Of a stretch of DNA of 64,000 bases, positions 55,801 through 64,000 are shown in pieces. The position numbers were made by a program, and so were the translations under genes. Below the pieces are notes generated by a model. It saw nothing but the letters and a program-made list of their open reading frames with translations, did not search any database and was not told the origin of the DNA. Source of the DNA: Henckelia pumila (lineage: Eukaryota > Streptophyta > Magnoliopsida > Lamiales > Gesneriaceae); contig NC_133121.1 of NCBI RefSeq assembly GCF_033568475.1, positions 169,943,716 to 170,007,715 of the forward strand, written 5' to 3'. How positions within the stretch are numbered: position 1 is the first letter of the stretch; each line of letters starts with the position of its first letter.

Positions 55801-56120
55801 CCATTAGCAAAAATAATGACATCGTCAGCATAGGCCAAATGGGAAATCGGCAAATCACACCCAGACCGATACCTCAAATCAGCATGCTGGAGGAACAACC
55901 GGTCCAAGCCACGGGACAAATACTCCGCTCCAAGAACAAAGAGGAGGGGAGATAACGGGTCACCCTGTCTCAAGCCCCTCGAGGAAGCAAAGAAACCAGC
56001 AGGGGTGCCATTGACATTAACCGAGAACTTGCAAAAAGAAATGCAAGCCCTCACCATTCTCACAACCTGCTCCGAAAAACTAAACCTTTGGAGGACATCC
56101 AGAAGAAAAGATTGGTTTTC
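52842..56120 (-). mobile_element. 5'-truncated L1-type LINE
   Basis: A GC-rich minus-strand insertion in AT-rich surroundings. Its 3' end lies at the left: on the minus strand GGCGGTG, a run of T, then a poly(A) tail (T-run at 52842-52864 on the plus strand). Coding runs from 56120 down through RT, a zinc-binding domain and RNase H to about 53761, followed by about 0.9 kb of 3' untranslated sequence. It starts in the middle of RT, so endonuclease and ORF1 were lost, as is normal for incomplete target-primed reverse transcription. No target duplication was recognised. Confidence 0.9.
53761..56120 (-). pseudogene. LINE ORF2 C-terminal half: RT, zf-RVT, RNase H
   Basis: The frame 56063-54411 (550 codons open) carries the second half of the reverse transcriptase: RGLRQGDPLSPLLFVLGAEY, the catalytic LAYADDVIIFA, PLKYLGAPLFRG and IRSVLLSIPIHLCQV. 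It is followed by the plant LINE zinc-binding domain (VKEGGLGFRRLKD, MSFFLWRFWHRWLPVDE, CQCCEMSETFTHIF). A one-base shift near 54400 leads to an RNase H domain with acidic residues in LNVDGSSRGN, AELWAIWRG, IETDSQ and NSVADALARQ, ending at 53761. The long open frame and intact YADD suggest a fairly recent insertion, but without its 5' half it cannot move on its own. Long antisense frames (for example 54435-55379) are shadows. Confidence 0.9.
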
Positions 56121-56200
56121 TGTTTTAAAATTTAAATATTGTTAATACTATAAATTTTAATTTATTTTATATATTTCATTATTATTTTAATCAATATCAT

Positions 56201-56233
<33 letters not shown>

Positions 56234-56435
56234 TATTATTTATTTTTTATTTGAATTGTGTAACTTTCGTGAAAACTAATTAATAATAAAAGAGAAAATT
56301 GCCAATAAATACATAAACCTAAACTCATTTTTTTATAAGTCCCTACTAAAATAAAATTTACTTTCCACTCCCTAAAGAGAGAATATTTTCCCAAATATCC
56401 CCAAAATAATCTCATTTATATATAAAAAAAGGTGA
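56121..56435. other. AT-rich spacer with (TA)n
   Basis: Contains an uninterrupted TA microsatellite at about 56200-56227 and text resembling CTAAACTC...AAGTCCCTACT. No gene. Confidence 0.5.
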
Positions 56436-58480
56436 GAGAATGAAAATAAAAAACAAAACTAATCCAAATAGCATTTATATAAAAATTCAAATAAAAATAA
56501 AGGAGCATAAACCATATCATATACATGCTTATGTTGAAACTGAAGCAAGTATGTGTCTAGCAAGCAAACACATACTCCCAAATCATTATTGGAAGAAATA
56601 CAATAAAGTATTAAAAGTTGAATAGGAGATGAATCAATTATTATGCTTGATATTGTAACAGAAAAATTAACAATAGAAATAGAAGAAAAAAAATTTATTA
56701 TACCTATCCTATACCAAAATAGAATCATGAATGGATATAATAATAGGGAATAAATTTTTAAGACAATACCTTCCATTTACACAATTTGAAAATTATATAA
56801 CTTTAAACAAAAGATCATCAATGATTGACACTCCCAAAATACGAACGGAATTTCGTGTAGGAAATGAAGGATTTACAAAGAACTTTCATAAACAAAATAC
56901 AGATCTAATAGAATTAAAAATAGAAAATATCTTGTTAACGATCAATCCTGAAAAGGAAATTATGAAGAAATTTCAAGATATTTGTTCTGAAAATTCTCAG
57001 GACAAAATTAAAAAAAAAACAATTTTCTGCTTCAAAAAAACTTAAAGATCATAACGTCACAATCTGTGAAGCACCAACAAGATGCAACATGGACGACATA
57101 AAATATATTCCAGAAAGAAATTCAAGAATTACTTAAACTCAAGATAATTATTCCAAGTAAGAGTCCACACTCTTCACCAACCTTTTATGTCAGTGAAAAA
57201 GATACTGACAAGAAAATAATGGTAACTGATTATCGAAAAATGAATAAAGCAAAGATTATGGATGGATATTACATCCCAAACAAGAATGATTTACTATATT
57301 ATATCGGATGAATGAAATATTTCTTCAGCTTAGATTGTAGATTAGGATTCTAGAAAATCCATCTAGATTCACAAAAATAATTACTTACAGCATTTGGTTG
57401 TTCAAAAGGACAATATCAATAGACATCATTACCTTTCGGACTGAAACAAGCATCAGGTATCTTTCAGAGATACATGGATGAATCATTCAAATAATATATA
57501 GATTTTTGTTGTGTCTATATAGATGATATATTAATTTAATCAAAAAAATTAAAACAAGCATCAGGTATCTTCCAGAGATACATGGATGAATCATTCAAAT
57601 CATATATAGATTTTTGTTGTGTCTATATAGATGATATATTAATTTAATCAAAAAAAATAGAACAACATATAAAGACCTAATGACATTACTAAATATTTGT
57701 CATAAAGATGGGATCATACTTTTTGGAAAGAAAGCAGAATTATTTAAAACCAAAATAAATTACCTAGGACTACAAATTGAAGATGGTAAACATTGTTTAC
57801 AACAACACATACTTAAGAAAATCCATGACTTCACTAGTGAAATAAAAGATAAAGATCAATTAAGAAGATTTCTAGGATTACTGACATACTCCGTAAATTA
57901 CATTAAGAAACTAACAGAGATAAGAAAAACTCTACAGGCAAAACTTAAACAGAATTATAAAATGAAAGTGGTCAAAAGAAGATACTAATTACATAGATAC
58001 AATAAAAAAAAAATTAGTAATCTCCTTGAATTATATTTTCCATCAAATAAAAATATAATAATAATAATTGAATCAGATGCGTCAGATGAATATTGTGAGC
58101 ATATTTAAAAGCATACACACGGGAAATAAATCTAGAAGAGCTTACTAAAACAGCTACCAGGAATAATGAAGAATTATGTAATTATACATCAGGAACATTT
58201 CAAGGCGCACAACTAAATTATCACTCATATGAAAAAGAATTACTAGCTTTAATTTTACAATTAGGACTTATGAAATTTATTTTATCTCTAAACCATTTTT
58301 GGTACAGACAGATAATATGAATTTAACATATTTCAAATCAAGAAAAATATCAAGAAATGCAGGAAGAAATGCAGCGCGATTAATTATATGGCAATTGAAA
58401 TTAAACCACTACTAGTTCGAGATTCAGCACGTCAAAGGAATAGATAATTCATTTCCTGATGCCTTGACTAGAGAACATAA
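56436..58480 (+). pseudogene. Caulimovirid pol: protease, RT, RNase H (broken)
   Basis: The protease region near 56515-56590 has a decayed active site (ETEAS where an acidic-Thr-Gly-Ala motif is normal). RT runs from about 57060 in short frames. It contains the catalytic YIDDIL text, present twice because of an in-frame 108-bp tandem duplication (annotated separately). A longer open part at 57680-57988 has GIILFGKKAELFKTKINYLG and RRFLGLLTYSVNYIKKL, the RT connection region. RNase H follows with IESDASDEYC, YHSYEKELLALILQL and FPDALTREH near 58470. At least a dozen stops interrupt the text, so the polyprotein cannot be made. Confidence 0.85.
57444..57659 (+). repeat. In-frame 108-bp tandem duplication of the RT active-site segment
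   Basis: Copy 1 at 57444-57551 and copy 2 at 57552-57659 start AAACAAGCATCAGGTATCTT and both encode the YIDDIL text. They differ by only a few bases. Copy 1 has a TAA where copy 2 has TCA. Both share another stop just after the active site (ATTTAATCA), which suggests duplication after decay began. Confidence 0.92.
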
Positions 58481-58773
58481 TCCAAATTATAATATCCATA
58501 GTAACGGAATAATAAAAGAGATCCTAAGAGATCCAGAAAATGATTTCGAGTCATCCGAACAAACCTTAGAAAGTATGGAGAATATAAATTGATGAAAAAA
58601 TATTTATATTCAGAAACATAAATTACTCTATGAGTAAAATAATCAATCTCATTTATGAATATTGGTTCGATTCTTGAAAAAAGATCCATAAGTGCAATGA
58701 TACGCACGATAAAAACTATCTGACTTTCTCATGTGAAGAGTTAAATTACTAACAATTATATATATAAATACAT

Positions 58774-59943
58774 TTGTATGTGCAGAATATAATCAATATG
58801 AAACAACTAAGTCAGTTGAAAGAACAATTGATTGAATTACAAGAAGAAATTCAATTTCTTCAACAAAGGGGGAAGAATTTAATCGGAAAAATCCAAAGGG
58901 TAGAAGAGAAAATGAAAACCTCGTTATCATCATCCTCACCAAGAACACAAATAAAAATGGCAACCCCATTTGACAAAATAATCGAGATGAAAGAAAAACA
59001 GTCAATGGTCATAGTCAGCACTGACAATAAAGAAAAATAAGTAGAAAATGAAAAAGAAAGGATGGTCATAGCCAGCACCGTGAAAAATGAAAAAAAAAAG
59101 AAAGAAAGAAAGGACGTTCAAAAATGCCCTTGAAAAAAGGGATAGAAAGATGGTCAATCTACGACCACAAAAACAAATTTTTGAGAAAACAAACTTCACA
59201 GAAAAATTCAAGACTGAGTTCTTTGAAACATTAAATTATTTGAGAACAGTCAAAACAGCTGCAGGATATTGGTTACAGACTTGTGATATGCAGAACATAT
59301 CCAGAGCAAGAACATTACAAGATGCTCCAGCACATGAAGTCGCAAGATTATTCTCAAATGGATTAGAAGTCAGTCCAAACAATCAAGAGATAGAACTATT
59401 TCCTTATCAACTAAGAAATAGTATTATCAAATCAAGAAAGCGGTATTCAAGAACAATCCAGTGTTAACATTAAACATCAATTCAACCCTTCAAGATTGGG
59501 ACAATGACAAATTTTACCAGCCAATGATATATATCCAAGGCCGAAGGAATAAAGAGAAATTTTTATTTGAAAGATCAAATGTAGAGAAACCAGTTATAGA
59601 CATATCTACACTTCTCAAAAACAGAAAAAATTGATGAGAATTCTAAGGTTAAAATAAATTTTGCATCTAGTAAAATTTTATTAACCGCATGACATAAAGA
59701 GATCATTCAAAAGAAAGATTTAACACTGTTATCAAAATTTGAGGCACCGATCTACGGATCAAGAATCGACATGACCAAAGAGACTCAACAAATGCTTTGT
59801 AAAAAACTAAGAACAATAATTTTCGCTCACAAATGTGGACATTGCCCACAAATAAAGATAGAAGAAACAACTGTCAAGGAAGAAAAACCAATAAAGAAGT
59901 GGTCCAAAGCCACTAGTGATTCAGACAGCGATACAATGTAATA
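58774..59943 (+). pseudogene. Caulimovirid ORF downstream of pol (position of the transactivator/inclusion-body gene), broken
   Basis: Three overlapping or adjacent frames. The first (58774-59040) has a heptad-like, Gln/Leu/Glu-rich stretch, QLKEQLIELQEEIQFLQQ, likely a coiled coil. The second (59087-59467) reads FKTEFFETLNYLRTVKTAAG and APAHEVARLFSNGLEVSP. The third part continues as LNINSTLQDWDNDKFYQPMI and ends near 59943 after a Cys/His-containing stretch and an acidic SDSDSDTM. Position between pol and the intergenic region matches the transactivator (ORF VI) of caulimovirids, but I do not recognise its core motif, so identity rests on order. Confidence 0.55.
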
Positions 59944-60500
59944 TTATAATTGTGGATCATGCCATGTATAAAGGCGTCTCCTTAGACGTTAAATGAGTTG
60001 TCTTCAATTATGCAGTGTCAGGGGCGGTCCCCCTTCTTATCTTTATATGCGGTTCTCCCCGCCTACAAAAGGAGATGGTTGTTGTGTAAATAAATAAGTG
60101 AAGTTTGAGTCTCTCTCTTTCTTCTTAAATTTCTTATGCTCTGATCCATACAAGACGTATGAATATTATCAGAAAATCAGAAACATAAAATCAGAAACAA
60201 ATTAAGTCTTATGGCAATTAACTAAAACAAGCGGGTGTAAGGAGGAAGAAGGCAGGAAACCATCGATTGAAGATTCATCGTTAGAGTAAACCTGGAGGTC
60301 CACAAGGCGAGTATCGTTTAAACAAATGATCGTTAAGAAAAATCAAGGATTTGGCCTCTGCTCAAAACCAATAATCGATCAATCAAGGTAACCTTCCTAA
60401 AACTCCTGTTGCCCTTGAATTAAAATCTGTTCGAAAATTATACTATTTGTATTTATAATATCTGGTATAACTATCAAACAGGAAATATATATTCTAAATA
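59944..60500 (+). promoter_or_regulatory. Caulimovirid intergenic region and leader
   Basis: Non-coding between the downstream ORF and the leader ORF. A TATA-like TTTATATG lies at 60042-60049 and an AATAAA at 60089-60094, about 45 bases apart. That arrangement is what caulimovirids use to make a terminally redundant pregenomic RNA. A clean tRNA-Met primer site (TGGTATCAGAGC) was not found. TGGTATAACTATC at about 60464 is a poor match. Activity cannot be judged. Confidence 0.55.
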
Positions 60501-60735
60501 ATAAGCTTTGAGATTTAAGAAATAAAATTAAAACTTTATTAAATACAGACTCGATATGCATTCAAATTGACAAAGAAATTTATACAATAAATCAACAAAT
60601 ATTTTGTTTAGAAGCCTATCTAATTGAACAATATGACGAAGATAGTTGATTAAGAAGTTTAGAAGTTTTTCGCAATATCATATAAGAGCCAGAAAATTAA
60701 GAATCAAGATCAGAATTAGATCTACTATAAATATT
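60501..60735 (+). pseudogene. Small leader ORF upstream of the movement protein
   Basis: A frame with TDSICIQIDKEIYTINQQIF and CLEAYLIEQYDEDS then stops before the movement-protein start. Small ORFs sit here in several caulimovirids. No domain was recognised. Confidence 0.4.
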
Positions 60736-60737
60736 TA

Positions 60738-61990
60738 TGGCGTCAGGATCTAACAATTACACATCACCTTTAGGAAAAAGATTCAGAGAAACACACACAC
60801 ATATATATATAATCTAGAAATAGGATCCAAAAAAAATATTGGATTAATAAAGGATGTAAATCAGTACGATCAAAGTATAAACTTAGCATATTTAATCTAG
60901 AAACTAAGAATATCAGTTTTAGAATAGATATGACTAAAGAACAACTAAAAACTCATATAAGAGCTCTAAATTGCAGTTCTATTCCTGAAAAAGATGATAT
61001 AATAATTCAAGATATAGCAAATACTGAACAAAAACTTGTAGTTCTTGAAAAGAAAAGGTCTTCCCTCATTTACTAATGACAGATCTAGAAATAGAAGAAG
61101 TTGAGAATAACAAAGAATATGATTTAAATATCACATTCAACCAACAAAAGTTCTTAGAAATTAAAAACTCAAAAATGATAGTTCTTCGCAACAATTTCTA
61201 ATTAGTCAAGGTATTTTTACTAAGATATCTCAAACATTAAACCCAAGAAATAATCATATATTCTATTCTTTAAAAACAAAAAAAAATCCTTACGAATAAA
61301 CCTTGAACATAAAAATGAAATACTTCTTCTAACAATAACAGAAGTAGAATCAATTATGAGACGATAAAAAGAATCCAAAAGAAATAAACTAAAATATATA
61401 TATATTGGAGGGATTGAAATAATATTTTCAGCTCATTTTAGGGAAGGAATTGATTCACATATCGAAATTATTTTACGAGATAAACAAATAAATAACTATG
61501 AAGATTCTATACTAGGGATAATTACAGGTATCCTTTGTTATTCAAAACTTAAATTTTACTTATATCCATAATTCTCAGTATCTATACAAGATAAAAATAT
61601 TAATCGAGTCTTAAAACTTGAATATCATTTTAAAAGAAAGGATCTAATGAGATCAGGAAATGCACCAATCAACATACATTATGTTTGTGGATTAGCACTA
61701 TCAAACAGTGTGCATTCGCACAGTTCACAATCTAAAAAAATGATAGAGATTCCAACGATCTTTCAGGACATCTCAAGGGTTGAAACACACAAGAAACTAT
61801 TCATTGAAGAAATAAAAAATCCTCATAAAACATGGATTTCGGATGATCTCCAAATAACGAAACATTCATTATCGAGAAGATCATTATCATATGCTAGAAA
61901 TGCTGAAGATATACTCGAGAAAATTGGAACAATGTACCAAAATACTCTTAAAATCAAACAGGCTATCGTTAATAAATCAACTTCATCATA
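60738..61990 (+). pseudogene. Caulimovirid movement protein (30K superfamily), broken
   Basis: Movement proteins of this superfamily form tubules through plasmodesmata. The likely start is the ATG at 60738 (MASGSNNYTSPLGKR). Reading across several frameshifts gives text with IYIGGIEIIFSAHFREGIDS followed by an aspartate-containing LRDKQI segment, typical of the 30K core. The last, open portion (61647-61991) reads NAPINIHYVCGLALSNSVHS, then a basic/polar C-terminal region ending NKSTSS. Numerous stops in the first 900 bases prevent expression of a full protein. Confidence 0.75.
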
Positions 61991-62210
61991 AATTACATCC
62001 ATAATTAAACAAGAAAAACATCTAGAAGAATTAGAGAAAAAACTTAACAAGATTAACCTAGCAATACAAGAATTGGAGAAAAATCTCAAGGAATACATCA
62101 ACTTAGCTACAACCAAATTAATAATAGAACACGAAAAATATAGTAAAGAAATATTAAGCTACCTTAAAGAATTTATTCCAAAAAAAAAAAAGGAAAACTA
62201 GAAGAAGAAC
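61991..62210 (+). pseudogene. Coiled-coil segment following the movement protein
   Basis: A frame reading EKHLEELEKKLNKINLAIQE and KEYINLATTKLI is strongly heptad-patterned, then ends in a Lys run and a stop. In caulimovirids small coiled-coil virion-associated or transmission proteins lie between movement and coat genes. Position and pattern agree, identity is not proven. Confidence 0.5.
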
Positions 62211-62219
62211 CATCAATAA

Positions 62220-63560
62220 AAATTGAATCAGGGTACAGAAACCCTCTCATTTATGGAAAAAATTAAGTACAGAAACCATCAATAAATACAGAAGAACTGT
62301 ATCATTCACATCAAGAATCAGAACAATATAGAGATATGGAGATCTCAAAATCAGAATCAGAATCAAAAGTGATGCTAGACCACAATTAATACTACGAACG
62401 AATGTATGGAAAAATGAAGAATTTGAATATAACAAAGACCAATACTTTGGAACATATAAAGATGTTAGAGATATCCTTAGATAATAAAAAATATTAGGAT
62501 TTGTAAAACAAAATATATTAGATTTGGGATGTTAAACAGATCAAAAAAGAAAATGAAGGATAGATAATTAGGCAAATGAACTATCAGTACAAATTCAATT
62601 AACCCCATTGTTGGATAAAAGTGAGAACGTCCAAGTATTAATACACGAGATGATAAAAATGACATTGGTAGGAGCAGTAAAAAATTGGGCTGAAAACCTA
62701 GTGATTACCAATCTACCATAAGGTATGACAGGACATCGATATTTTGAATTATTTGTTAATGCCCTGTACCAAGAATTTTTAGGAGTATCAAATAATGATA
62801 TGCCAATTTTGTAGCTAAAAATATAGAGCAAAATAGAGAAATTTTCATTCTAGATAATATCAAACTATGCATTTTATGCTATTTAGAAGAATTTATCTAT
62901 GATTATGAAACAAACTATTATCAGTTAATAGACGCTGATAAAAAAGAACATTACAAATTATCTTTAATAAAATACCCAATATACCAATAACCAGTAAAGA
63001 AGAATTCTTGGCTAGTCCCTATGCCAAAACATTAGGAGGAGCTATTAAATTTATGAAAGATATAATAACGAAGAAATATAATGAGGTGACACTAAATAAA
63101 AGGATCTTCAAATCCTACAAACAAAACAATAGACTTTACTGTGATAAAATAAAATTCACGCTAAAAGAGTATGATTTTAAAACAAGTAGGCTACATAAAC
63201 ATCTAAAACGACACAAACAAACCAAAACTAATAAACCTTATAAATCATTCAATAAGAAATTCATTCCTTATAAGAAAAAGAAATTCTTTTAAAAAACCTT
63301 ATAGAAGAAAATTCTATAAAAAATTTGATGATAAAAAACGACCTTGCCCCGAGGGTAGAAGAAATAATTGTACATGTTGACTATGCAATGAAGAAGAACA
63401 TTATGAAAATGAATGTCCAAAACGAAATGAAAAGAAAATAAAATTATACTTCTTGAAGAATTATCTACTATTGGATTTTATCCGATAGAAACAATTGAAT
63501 TTTCATCAGACGACGAAAATATTTATTATCTTGATGAATCAAGTGAATCGATTTAGAATC
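62220..63560 (+). pseudogene. Caulimovirid coat protein with CCHC zinc finger, broken
   Basis: Frame pieces carry a core-like segment (VQVLIHEMIKMTLVGAVKNW, GHRYFELFVNALYQEF) at about 62620-62800. A conserved stretch PYAKTLGGAIKFMKDIITKK is at 63015, and a long Lys/Arg-rich region lies at 63110-63290. A zinc finger at about 63345-63425 has Cys-x-Cys-(stop)-x-Cys and a His-x4-Cys end. An in-frame TGA lies inside the finger. An acidic tail (FSSDDENIYYLDESSESI) closes the ORF at about 63556, typical of caulimovirid coat precursors, which have acidic ends. Not translatable as it stands. Confidence 0.75.
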
Positions 63561-63837
63561 AGATTCAACATCTGATGATTCAAGAAAGACTAATGATTCA
63601 AATTAATTAAAGAGAGTTTTTGGAACAATTTAAGAAATAGGGAGTTCAAACAAACTTTTGGTAGGCAGGGAGTTGGAAACAAAAAAAGTTTGGGATGAGG
63701 AAGTTATTCAAAGTTTATCCAAATTATTAATTATTCATACTTTTTTAGTGTAGTTTTCAGATTTTGCTGATATCTTTTGCTGTCTTCCATGTCATTTGTT
63801 TCTTCACTGAATATGCACATGCATCATTATACATCAA
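63561..63837. other. Flank between the viral copy and the terminal satellite
   Basis: Begins with text such as TAGGGAGTTCAAACAAACTT and GGCAGGGAGTTGG. No gene. Confidence 0.4.
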
Positions 63838-64000
63838 AGCATGCCGTGGATAATGCCTCACTTTCGACGGCATGCGGTGCACACCGTTAATAAAGTTAAT
63901 GACGACATGCATCGCATGCCGCAGATAGTGCCTCACTTTCATGGTGCGCGGTGCACACCGTTAATAAATTTAAAGACGGCGTGCATCATACGCCGTGGAT
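63838..64000. repeat. 75-bp tandem repeat running off the window end
   Basis: Two full copies and the start of a third: GCATGCCGTGGATAATGCCT at about 63839, GCATGCCGCAGATAGTGCCT at about 63914, and ACGCCGTGGAT at about 63990, so a period of 74-75 bp. Each unit holds two quasi-palindromes (around CGGCATGCGGTGCACACCG and CGACATGCATCGCATGCCG). Array length beyond the window is unknown. Confidence 0.8.

Larger units (their letters stand above)
56436..63560 (+). mobile_element. Endogenous caulimovirid (pararetrovirus) copy, circularly permuted and decayed
   Basis: Plant pararetroviruses (Caulimoviridae) have circular dsDNA genomes of about 7-8 kb and integrate only accidentally. Order here on one strand: protease-RT-RNase H (56436-58480), a downstream ORF (58774-59943), an intergenic region with TATA and AATAAA, a leader ORF, movement protein (60738-61990), coiled-coil segment, coat protein with zinc finger (to about 63556). 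This is the order of a circular caulimovirid opened between coat protein and protease, and it spans about one genome. Every ORF has stops or frameshifts, so no infectious product can be expected. Genus is not assigned. LTRs are absent, as expected. Confidence 0.88.

Noticed and set aside
60140..60152. GCTCTGATCC as a tRNA-Met primer site of the viral copy
   Set aside because: It is in antisense orientation to the viral genes and only a partial match, so it cannot serve as the primer site of this element.

Overview
This is a plant nuclear window, almost certainly from a eudicot. It has spliced plant genes with GT-AG introns, tRNA-Met and tRNA-Asp primed LTR retrotransposons, an L1-type LINE, MITEs and an endogenous pararetrovirus. 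There are no prokaryotic features. An asterid (Lamiales-like) source is only an impression from the repeat style. Most of the window is transposon sequence. Only two genes look intact: a seven-exon LIKE-COV membrane protein gene (32774-36447, + strand) and a single-exon BAHD acyltransferase gene (38186-39523, - strand).

Region 1-26.1 kb is a nest of LTR retrotransposons. The host is a minus-strand Ty3-type LTR, seen as pieces 3353-4746 and 25282 to about 26150. One chromovirus inserted into it and only its tail and 3' LTR are in view (1-3352). A second chromovirus inserted at 4747-25281 (LTRs 2083 bp, tRNA-Met PBS, decayed gag-pol). Its 3' LTR was then split by an 11.4-kb minus-strand Athila-type element (12818-24241) with perfect ATTCA target duplications and an extra ORF after pol. 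One LTR of that Athila element carries a Mutator-like MITE (14171-14433) with 10-bp duplications.

Region 26.1-41.3 kb is the genic island. It starts with a graveyard of gene pieces: a UGT76-like glycosyltransferase, an exopolyphosphatase C-terminus and the first exon of a cytosolic glucan phosphorylase. The LIKE-COV gene, a Tourist-type MITE and the BAHD gene follow.

Region 41.3-56.1 kb holds a non-coding LTR element (LARD, 41346-48119, TSD AATTA) inserted in or beside the LTR of a decayed Copia element, whose pol continues to about 50590. Two foldback MITEs flanked by TA repeats interrupt that pol. A GC-rich, 5'-truncated L1-type LINE occupies 52842-56120.

Region 56.4-63.6 kb is a decayed endogenous caulimovirid in circularly permuted order: protease-RT-RNase H, a downstream ORF, intergenic promoter region, movement protein, coiled coil, coat protein. 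It is about one genome length. The window ends in a 75-bp tandem repeat.

The most striking unexplained structure is a recurrent layout. Three unrelated LTR families here each carry arrays of short palindromes in their LTRs, in sets or clusters of three at about 70-110 bp spacing, next to a TATA-like or AT-rich box. The motifs differ between families but the architecture is alike. The Athila element has a second such array just upstream of its extra ORF.
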